From assembly GCF_001039355.2 (NCBI RefSeq), contig NW_019775805.1, forward strand, positions 21,998-85,997: a stretch of 64,000 nucleotides of DNA, given 5' to 3'. Made by a program: the position numbers and the translations under genes. The notes beneath the pieces are model-generated. The model was given only the letters and a program-made list of their open reading frames with translations, ran no database searches and was not told where the DNA came from. Positions 54,701 to 64,000 of this stretch are shown in pieces. This DNA is from Lingula anatina (lineage: Eukaryota; Brachiopoda; Lingulata; Lingulida; Lingulidae). How positions within the stretch are numbered: the stretch's first letter is position 1; each line of letters opens with the position of its first letter.

Positions 54701-57700
54701 CTCCATGACAACCTAGATCAACAGTTACAGCAGACTCTGAACCAGCAGGTAAGATGACATAGAACATGCATAGTACATTATACTGTTTTTGAAATGGAGT
54801 ATGGGCACCTCTACAGCTCAGTGGGTGTATGGAAGAGGGGAGGCATGTAACCCACTCTACCCCTGGTACTGCCATTGCAATTATACAGCAATTAAAAAAG
54901 CGAGATCAGTTGTACATGATATTTTATTGTTACAGTAGACAGTTTGTGTTATGTGTTATATGATGATATGAGCTCCTGGTACCTCCATTGCAATTTTATG
55001 GTAATTCATTGAGAGAGGAACTGTACATATAAATTATTTTATCATTGTTGAGGGTTAATATTATGTGTTATATGATGATAATTAGTCATACAATGTTTTC
55101 AGGTCCTTGGTCAACAGAACATCAGCCAGAGTCTCTTAAATCAACAACCCAACCTCAACCAGCTCCTGGCTCAGAACCAGTTTACTGCTCTACAGGTATG
55201 TAGTTCTGGTGTATTTACGTTTTTCTTAGCATCAGTTCGAAGACATTATCCGAAATAGTACCCTGTATCCTTTATAACATATTATTGTAATAGGCCAAAA
55301 ATAAACACACGATATTAGAAAAAAAATTAAATATGTCAGGTCTTATATTTGATAATGTCAGAATCCTGTGTACTACTGACAGTTATGTTCCTCATCATGA
55401 TGTTATTTGACCTCAATATTCTCTGGTCTTCTTCAGTCTGGTAACCTTCAGAGTGCCCTGGACTCCCTGACCACTTCTTTCCCTCAGACCACTCCAGCCA
55501 TAGGGTCATCACTGCCCAGTACTAACATGAACAACATACTACAGACCAGGTAAGTAGAACTGACCACCTCCTTCCCTCAGACCACTCCAGCCATAGGGTC
55601 ATCACTGCCCAGTACTAACATGAACAACATACTGCTGACCAGGTATATTGATTGAAATGGCACTTTCAAATATCCGAAATGCTATCATTTACAAATTTTA
55701 AATAATTAGTTTTATGTGTTTTTACTGGGCGAGGTCATCCTGACTTCTGAAAATATCTTGTTTTTTCTTCAGAGAATTGTCAACATTGTATCATTTAAAA
55801 AAAATAAAAAACAGAACCATTTCATAATTCTGCAACTTTCTGCTTTATCATTTACAAAAACAAAATCATCCTACATTTTGATCTTTTTGTGAACTTATCT
55901 AGGGAGCCATTATTGGACGACGGAGAAGTGGACAAAGATGACGGTTTACTGGAGGAGGAAGAGGAAGAGGCCAAGAAGACGTACAGGTGTGGCTACTGTG
56001 AGAAATCCTTCAAGAAATCCTCCCACCTCAAGCAGCATGTCAGGTCACACACAGGTGAGTGGTGCCAGCTCCTGGACATCATACTGATATTAATCACATG
56101 CCTAGTTGGTTCATTCATGTTGACCTTACAGCCTGGACACCATATTGATAGTACTAGTAATCACATCCCTAGTTGGTCATGCCTGTTGAAATGTTGCACC
56201 CATTGAGCCTGCCATGTTACCGCAAAGCTAACAATTTGATGTGTTACTGAACGATACCCATACCCATGTGTGTTTCATTTGAACTGATGACAGTGTAGAA
56301 CATAGTTGTATCACCATGGTGATGTTCTGCCTAATATCATGTCACGTATTGCCAGTCATTGATAATAGGCTCAGTGGGGGTACTGAATACATCACTGAGC
56401 CTTGATGAAGTAGTTCTATTTATCTGAAATTGTTTATAAATATCTAACTGGTTGTCTTGTAGGAGAGAAGCCATATAAATGCCTGCAGTGTGGCAGGATG
56501 TTTGTCTCAATGGGAGTTCTCAAGGCACACTTAAAGACCCACTCTGGCCAGAGAGACTTCAAGTGTGAAATCTGCAACGCCTTATTTACTACGAACGGCT
56601 CTCTAACGCGTCACATGATGATCCACAGCAGCATACGCCCGTTTAAATGCATGTACTGCGAGGAGACGTTTCGCACGTCTGTGTTGTGTAAAAGACACAT
56701 GAAGCTGCATAAGGAGAGTATTGACAACGAGGATGATGGAGGTGAGAGAGACAGTGTTGATTTTTTTTTCTTGAAATCATTGTAGCAGGAACTTTTTTAA
56801 TGCAATAATCACTTGAAGTTGAGCTTTGGTTTCATATTAGCGAAAATTAGTTATTAAGAAGATTGTCTTTCATCTGTCTACAAGTTGCTTTGCAGTGATT
56901 AAGATGCATTGCACATTTATCTGCACAATTTTTTTTTCATGACTTGATATATAGTCATCAGGTTATTTTCCGTATATTGTGTACATCAAAAACTTTACAT
57001 GCACGAGCCTTAAATTTTACCAAGTCATCAATGTAAACAGTTTGTTTTTTGTTAAATTTCAAAAATATCTTACTTTTCTTCTCTGAGCATTCTTATTGAT
57101 GTGGAATATACAATCATTATAGTAGTTACCGTAATCATTTTGATATCTTTACGTCTACAAACAACAGAAGATGAAGAGGAAGGAGTCCAGAAGCGTACAC
57201 GCTCTGCCGTCATCCAATTTACAGAAGAACAGGCTGCGGAACTTAGGAAAGCAATGCCAGACGAACACGCCTCCCTCTCTGAGAAAATTCTCATCGAATC
57301 AGCGGCTGAGAAGGAAAGAGTCAGTGAGATGGATAAAGAGCCAGAGAAGGAACCCAAATACGCTCATGCTTGTGATAAGTAAGATTTCAAAGACAAAAAA
57401 TTGTTCAGCAATATTTCCTGGTGTAGATCTAGCATAAAGTGGGGATACATATATAGAATTCAATCACCAACTCTTGTGTGACTTTGACTTCAACACAGCT
57501 AACATATTCCTTTCTCTTTACCTTATATAATACAGGAATTATACGTGTCTTATGAAATGCTGGTTAGATCTTTCCACAACTTTATTTTTGCATATCTTCT
57601 CACTGAATGATACTTGTATCATATGCTTTGCATAAGTCCATAAGTGTTTCAAGTTAATATGGCAAGGGAGAGGGAAAAGTCAGATACTAACTTTTGCTGT

Positions 57701-60700
57701 TTATTGTTTTTGATGCAAGAAAGAGTCTTCTCATTTTCTTTTAGATGTCCCAAGAGCTTCAAGAAACCAAGTGATCTTGTCCGCCATAAGCGAATCCACA
57801 CAGGAGAGAAACCTTACGCCTGCACAATCTGCTCTCGAACTTTCACGGTCAAATCTACACTAGATTCCCATATGAAAACACACAGACCAAGTGAGTTACA
57901 GTTGATGTTCTCGGTGGTGGCATTAAACCATGTCAACTGTTTTAATTGTGGGCTAGTCTTCTGTATCATGCTTTTCTACCATTATTACAAAGTTGATTTT
58001 ATGTGAACAGTTAAAGCTTATTAAATACATGTATTAGCTGCAAGTCTTTCGTAAAATGTTTTTAAACTAATAGGAAAAAGTGCACTTTACATCAGTTAAT
58101 TAACACTTGTAAACACAAACTTATTTTAAAAATTTAAGACATTGTTTGAGGTATATCCCTGAGTACAAACACTGCTTCCTGGCATATGGCAGCACAAGGA
58201 ATAGCTTTAAATATCTCCATATTTACTTCAGCTGAGAAAGTTTTCAAGTGTCATGTCTGCAACTCCAACTTCTCCACAAAAGGAAGTCTAAAAGTGCACA
58301 TGCGCCTGCACACTGGCGCAAAGCCCTTCAAGTGCCCACACTGTGATGAACGTTTCCGCACATCTGGACATCGCAAAAGCCACATTCAGACCCACTTCCG
58401 CCCCGCTCAGCCCAAACGCAGGAAGACCAGCACGCGCCACAACATTAACACCACAGACATGCAGCAGGTGGGCCAGGTGTTATACAACACTGACCAGAAC
58501 ATTCAGGCCACACTGGGCAACCAGGTCATCAGCCTTGACCCCTCACTACTCCAGCAGACGCTGATGCCTGTGTCGCTGTCCATTCCCGACCAGCTGACAG
58601 CTACAGCGGGTAATATGGTGACCACTGGCACCACGGGAGGGGAGTCGAATATCTCGGCTCAGGTGTTACAGGGAATGGAAGGTGGGCAACATGGACCTTT
58701 GTTTGAATAAATCTTCTGTTATTTTGATAGTTTGTTTAAATATCTACTGTTAATTTGATATTTTGTTATATATCTGCTATTATTGTGATAGTTTGTTATA
58801 TGTCTACTGTTATTGTGATACTTTGTTATAATGAAATTATGATAAATAGTCTTAATTTTGCTTAAATTAAATTAGTTTGTTTTATATTGAAATTTTTTAT
58901 GGTAGTTTGTATCACTAGTTTATAAAGTGAATGATCTTGTGTAGTTTTATATATATTAGAAGGAATGTAAACATGCTGGTGGAAATATTTAAAATGATTT
59001 TAATCAGTTACCGAATATAATGATAGTTTTGTTATATATCATGAAATTTGGCTCCATGAATTATCATAGACTAGTGTGTATGTGTTTGTGTATGCATATT
59101 TCTTGTGTTGACCGCCAGGGTAGCGTTGACAAGAGTTGTCACTCATCTCTGCCCAGGTGTTTGTGTTTGTGAGTGAGCGTGTTGTGTTGACCCTCACATC
59201 ACATAAGCCAAGTGGCCAGTTGTCTCTATTCAGGTATTTGTGTTTGTGTTAACATGATATGAGAGTAAAATGTTTTATCATCCACTCCTTCTCTCCCTCC
59301 AGGTATCCAGCTACAGGTGTCCGGAGGGACTGGTCAGGCCATCCACATCACTGGGATTGACCCCAACCTGCTGACCCAGACTGTCCAGATAGACGCCAAC
59401 CTCCTCCAGCAACTACAGGCACAGGGCATCAATCTGTCTATTAACCCAAATATTGTCACACAGGTAACTAACAAATACAGGCACAGGGCATCAATCTGTC
59501 TATTAACCCAAATATTGTCACACAGGTAACTAATAACTACAGGCACAGGGCATCAATCTGTCCATTAATCCAAATATTGTCACACAGGTAACAAATAACA
59601 GAGTATAGATCCCTTGTATTATACATCCCCATAGACACGGCTTGTAGCAGTTTTTGTCACCAGGACTGAATTGAAGTTGGTGTTATAGAAATTATAGTTG
59701 TAATATAAATTAAAACAATCTCTAGTAAAGGCCATTATGAAGATCTGAGGTCAATTTGTAAAGAGCAACATGTTAACTGACTTATTTACTAGTAGTTAAT
59801 AACTTTATGTCCATAGCTTTGAAAAATTCATCACACAACAAATTTTACCGAAAACAAACAAAAAAAACATTAAAATAAATGCAGAGTTTGAATTTTAAGG
59901 ACCACCTCACAGTAACACCAATTCTGGACAAAGTGTACAATCATGCCAGTTTTCTGCAAATTTTCCAGGCATTCCAGAGCACCGACACCAATCTGTTAGC
60001 AGGTGTCCAGTCACAGGTGACCGTCACTGACCCCAGCAGTATCCTGGTCCACCCCATGGGGGGTCAGGGGGGTCAAACTGCCCAGGGGGGTGCTGGCGGG
60101 ATCCACGTGGGAGGAGAGGAACACCATTTTGGAGTGGAAGAGGTTGGTTGGTGACAAAGTTTCTCTTGTTTGTAAATACTTGTGAAGCTTATATTATGAT
60201 GAATTGTTCTTTTAGGGATTAAGATTTTTTTCCTTTTTGTTTAATTTATCTCTTGTTATTGTGGAAACTTAAGAAAGTTTAAAAAGTGACTGGATTATGT
60301 ATGAAATGATAACAAGAATTCCTTTCTTTATAACCATTCCTCACCCCCATCCCTGTTTTATTATGCAAAAGAAAATGAATAATGAAAAAAGGAATTTCAT
60401 CATATTTCCCTTTCATCCATACCTGATAGCAATGGTATAGATTTATTTGAAATGTGCTCCCTTCTTGCACATAATAGAAGTCACTGCAGGCACTGTATTA
60501 GGATCATGGACTTGGGGAGCATTTCCATAAAACTATTGTACTAGCGGGATCCATCTAACTCTCCAAGGAATTCTTCCTAAATTACATTAGTGCAAGCAGA
60601 GTCAATTACTCCTTACTTACTTGATCCAGCTTGTACGATGGGTTTATGAGAAGGCAGTTATAGATCTTCAATAACTATAAAGCCCAATGTTTTATCCTCC

Positions 60701-62070
60701 CACAGCCGGCCATGGAGGAGAGTGTGGACACCACCCCAGCTAACACCATGGAGTTGACCACTGACACTGTGACCACTACAGACACAGGGGATGACCACCT
60801 GCAGGATGCCATGGAAGCTACATCCACTGACCCAGACAGACCTTTCCTGTGTCAGGTAATTATCTTCTTCAGGAATGAATGTGTAGTTACAGACCTCATT
60901 TCTTTAGTGCTATGTAACAAATTCTGGTCAAGTATGAAAATTTGTTCATTATGGAAATTATTTTGTTTTGAAGGTTCACATAACTTGTGTCTTTTATTAT
61001 AAAGTTCAACCGCGTCAATACAGATCTGCTGGTTGGTATTGCTTTGAATAATGGTCTTTAATTACAATACTTGGCATTTACATGCATTCAAGTAATTAAT
61101 ATCATCCTCAGTGTTAAACACTGTGCAGCTGTGCTAACTGATATTTAAACAGAAGTTTTATCAGAGTTATGGTATTTCAGTATCTTGGTGTATGTCATGA
61201 CTCCTTAAGATACTCCCACCCCATTCTACTTCCAAAGAAACAACATATCTTAATATGTCCATCATAGGGTCTTCCCATAACAGTGAACCCCATGCTTTAT
61301 TTCTATTATTAATTGATTGTATGTGTATAATTTCAGATATGTAATAAGACATTTAAGCGTCTGCCTCACCTGAAGGAGCACATGCAGTCTCACCTTGGTC
61401 AGAACCGTGCCCGCCCCACCCCCTACCAGTGTGAACAGTGTGGGAAGTCCTTCAATAAACCAAGTCAGCTGGAGAGACACGTCAGGATACACACAGGTCA
61501 GGAACAGGCTTTTAAATATGAGTTTTTAAAATTGCTAGTATTCAAGTTAGCTTTATCCGTCAGAAACTAGAGCATTTGCTTTATGAGTCTTTACATAAAG
61601 TGAATGTAGTGAATATATTGTATCTATAAGAAGCGTCATGAGTATCTATGAGTGCCTGCCATGCCTCTCTCTCTCTCTCATTGACTATATAGTGTCTGGT
61701 AGTATATTATCGAAGTATTAAAAAGCCTATCACAGTGCGATTAATCGGCTATTAACTTGTCCACTCAGGTGAGCGACCTTTCCAGTGTGACCTTTGCCCC
61801 AAGGCCTTCAACCAGAAGAACGCTCTCCAGATGCACCTGAAGAAGCACAGCGGAGAGAAACCGCACACCTGTTCTTACTGCGACATGTCCTTCACGCAGA
61901 AAGGCAACCTCAAAGTCCACATCAAACGCGCTCACCACCGCGACATGGTGGACTCCATGAATCTGCCAAAGGATGTCCCCAACCTCGAGACCGTCCTCGA
62001 GGAAGGTGAAGGTCACCAGAGCGTCACAGATTTCTCCGGGGTTGTTGGTGATCTGTGGTCCAGTAACTAA
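44965..62070 (+). CDS. ZNF236: ZNF236-like C2H2 zinc-finger protein (29 coding exons, about 29 fingers)
   Basis: Probable nuclear DNA-binding factor of about 1757 residues (human ZNF236: 1845 residues, 30 fingers). Exons: 44965-44986, 45985-46233, 46607-46863, 47172-47276, 47715-47900, 48311-48446 (end may be off by one), 48958-49085, 49357-49514, 50277-50402, 50835-51011, 51359-51565, 51833-51997, 52547-52640, 52943-53302, 53674-53923, 54277-54461, 54672-54748, 55103-55195, 55437-55549, 55903-56054, 56463-56741, 57168-57378, 57745-57890, 58232-58681, 59303-59463, 59969-60142, 60706-60855, 61337-61496, 61769-62070. Phases agree throughout. The start MEDPNSS is the frame that joins exon 2. Fingers come in clusters separated by Q-rich linkers (exons 10, 16-18, 25). 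Exon 22 carries the conserved-looking block [15 protein letters not shown]. Exons 1-4 also occur at 41800-44177, probably a false duplication. The ZNF236 name rests on finger number, cluster layout and remembered linker motifs. Confidence 0.88.
48690..48738. repeat. (TTTA)n microsatellite in zinc-finger intron 6
   Basis: About 12 copies of a TTTA unit between exons 48311-48446 and 48958-49085. A similar run lies at 29006-29034. Confidence 0.9.
49453..49762 (+). repeat. 62-bp tandem repeat spanning an exon end and its donor, five units
   Basis: Unit starts 49453, 49515, 49577, 49639, 49701, each 62 bp. Every unit carries a cttcacacag acceptor-like site (tttacacag in the first unit), a 27-nt segment coding KGNLRAHLQ, and an end CAG. 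The next bases are gtaagt in most junctions, but ggaagt at 49701. The first unit overlaps the end of exon 8 of the zinc-finger gene. Confidence 0.85.
55467..55642 (+). repeat. 93-bp duplicate of the end of zinc-finger exon 19
   Basis: The block beginning ctgaccac at 55467 repeats at 55560. The second copy keeps a ttccctcag acceptor-like site and ends CAG|gtatat at 55642, just after the exon 19 donor at 55550. Confidence 0.8.
59416..59587 (+). repeat. 62-bp tandem copies of the end of zinc-finger exon 25
   Basis: The block gcacagggcatcaatctgtc to gtcacacag followed by gtaac appears three times, with donors at 59464, 59526 and 59588. Each extra copy could be a 45-nt in-frame exon ([11 protein letters not shown] and onward), though its acceptor (aaatacag) is weak. 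Confidence 0.8.
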
Positions 62071-63140
62071 CAGAAGCAACACCCGGGACTCAACTACGGG
62101 AAGCAGAGAGGTGTTTCATTCTACGAAGTCTGCGCTGAGCCAAAAGCGATCATTTTGTAAATTGTGTTTGATGAAATTGTACATAAAATTGTGGTTAGCC
62201 TATGTGTATTTTGAGTTGATTTCGTTGGATGTTTATAAAATTGTTTCGTATCCAACGTAATGTTTTGTACAGCTGATTAATTGTTTTTCAATATATCTTA
62301 AAAAGGGGTAAAGAGAAAGAAGTTAACTAAATGATGCTAACTTCATTATAAACCTTGGAAGTGATGGTTTACAAGTACAGTTAGACATGTCTTTATATCT
62401 GAACGTTACATTCATATAAAAGTCACTTATGACATCTCTTTTTCGTCAAGACGTAGTTGGATCTTTGATCGTTAAAATGTGCATTTTGCCTATATATTTT
62501 ACAAATGTATAAATGAGAAGTATTTCTTGACAACTCTAAGAAAAAAAAAACTAAAAGCATCATTGTAAATGAGAAACATTTTAATTTCAGCAAGAACGGT
62601 TCGATGAAAATAAAACCTGTTATTGCCCTGACGTAACGAAAGCATATACACCATTTTACAGTGTACTTTTAAAAGTAATTTATTTAAAAAGCAACAGTAA
62701 GGCACAATGCCCCCCCCCCCCCCCCCCCCCCCCCCCACCCCCCCCCCCCCCCACCCCCCCCCGTAAACGTAGAAACACTAATGAATNAAAAAAAATTAAC
62801 CCCCTTTTTCAATGTTTTTTTTAAAAAAAATTTTTTTAAAAAACAACAAAAAAGGCCCAAACCCCCCCCCCCCCCCCCCCAACGCCCGCAATGCACACAC
62901 GTCTCCTCTCCCCCGTCTTTGTCCTCGGTATTTAATTACAGGACACAACAGCAGACCGATTTTCAGTGTACGCTGTGCTTGTGCCTCGATTGTTTACACA
63001 ATGTGTATTTATACTTGTTAATTACTTGTGTGAACTGTAATTTATTGAATATTTGACAATATTTCGCTTTGCACAAATTGACTTGTTATGTATGGGTTCA
63101 TCTTTTGATATTTGCCTCAACAGTTCAATAAACTAATTCT
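62071..63140 (+). other. 3' UTR of the zinc-finger gene, with candidate poly(A) signals
   Basis: Follows the stop codon at 62068-62070. AATAAA occurs at 62609-62614 and 63127-63132. Between them lies a poly-C tract (62710-62762) and a second C-run (62863-62880) with an N at 62787, where base calls look unreliable. Confidence 0.45.
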
Positions 63141-63626
63141 CCAGCTTAATGTTGTTGTACCTTCTACGTCAATCTTGGATGTCGATGTAAGTTAGTGTAA
63201 TAATAGCAATGTATATTGGCAGCGAGAGTTCATGCCGGAACCTTTAGTAACACTTTTTATATGAAAATAAATGGAGATAAACAGGCTCTCCTGATGTGCC
63301 CTAACTCTCCTAACATGAGGATTCTGTCAATCTCTGTTTTTCACTGAACCTTAGATAACTTGTGAAACGCGTTGCATGAAAAGAAAATAATGGGAATTAT
63401 ATATTCAGTACAATCTTATCATTGCCTTAGCGTCACCGGTGTAACGAAACTAAGTCAAAGGTGAGAGTTTTGAGACTTAATTCTGAGCCATTAAAACATG
63501 CTTTCACTGGGCGTAAAAAACCTCCACATGTGGTTCCCAGTGTATAGTCTACAGGGGTTGACAGCGAGGCACGGTGCGGCTTCCAGTCGAACGTCGATTA
63601 TCCACACTGTGGTAACATTCAGACAT

Positions 63627-63965
63627 TTAAAGAGAGAAAGACTGTAACATGTGTCGGAAATCTTCAGAAACAAACTTTGGTAAAAGTTCATATGTGTAGC
63701 GAATTGTACGGCGGCGGGTCTGTCTGAGGCTCGATGTCCGCGTCTGTCGACGATGAAGCACGCGCTTCACGCTGTCTAAGATTCTGCCGAAGTTGGAAAA
63801 CTCTAGTTGAAAGGTCCTGAAATACAAATTACCCTCATCAGATGTCAGTAAGGGGCCATTCAGAAGGAGAAGATTCGAGTGCTTACTGGTCCACGGCCTG
63901 AATATGGCGGACCTACATGAAAGGAAGACCGCTGAATCCTGTAATGGTCTCTCTGCCTTTTTCAC
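63627..63965 (-). CDS. Unassigned 112-codon ORF
   Basis: Open frame starting MKKAERPLQDSAVF, rich in arginine in its second half. No family is recognised, there is no clear splice context, and it runs opposite to the zinc-finger gene beyond its 3' end. It could be a first exon of a neighbouring gene or a chance ORF. Nothing else is seen between 63140 and the window end. Confidence 0.15.
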   Translation of the reverse strand: MKKAERPLQDSAVFLSCRSAIFRPWTSKHSNLLLLNGPLLTSDEGNLYFRTFQLEFSNFGRILDSVKRVLHRRQTRTSSLRQTRRRTIRYTYELLPKFVSEDFRHMLQSFSL

Positions 63966-64000
63966 GCCTCCCCACGCGTCGTTCCTGCAGTGGCATGTTG

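Overview
This is eukaryotic DNA from an animal with intron-rich genes, AT-rich introns and many transposons. A complete METTL3 orthologue, a ZNF236-like zinc-finger gene, a group A SRCR array, CR1/L2-like LINEs, tRNA-derived SINEs and MITEs together suggest a marine invertebrate, most likely a mollusc or other lophotrochozoan. The species call is inference. Exon boundaries were worked out by hand from splice sites, reading phase and family knowledge.

Layout: 1-4.65 kb is copy A of a segmental duplication whose copy B lies at 31.2-35.3 kb. Copy A carries only one METTL3 exon. That exon can be spliced in frame to three upstream exons (4456-5642, minus), giving a possible chimeric gene. From 7609 to 29673 (minus) runs a secreted protein gene with a signal-peptide exon and nine two-exon SRCR modules. 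Its introns hold a family of TIR elements, a dead Tc1-like transposon, an 880-bp gagtc-rich element, MITEs, and a degraded CR1/L2-like LINE (20.2-26.6 kb) that itself contains a nested TIR element. From 34029 to 41158 (minus) is METTL3, 16 coding exons and 551 residues. Head to head with it, about 640 bp away, begins a large C2H2 zinc-finger gene (plus strand, to 62070, 29 coding exons, 29 fingers, about 1757 residues) closest to ZNF236.

Assembly condition matters here. Three of the four single-N positions (12817, 16595, 44487) sit between near-identical direct copies of about 500 bp, 145 bp and 3.1 kb. This looks like contig ends or alleles joined without merging. The 3.1-kb case doubles the first four coding exons of the zinc-finger gene. 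The fourth N (62787) is in a poly-C tract of the 3' UTR.

Functionally, METTL3 is the catalytic subunit of the nuclear m6A mRNA methyltransferase. The zinc-finger protein is probably a nuclear DNA-binding factor, and the SRCR protein is probably a secreted pattern-recognition or adhesion protein. The METTL3/zinc-finger pair may share a bidirectional promoter. No functional link to the SRCR gene is evident.
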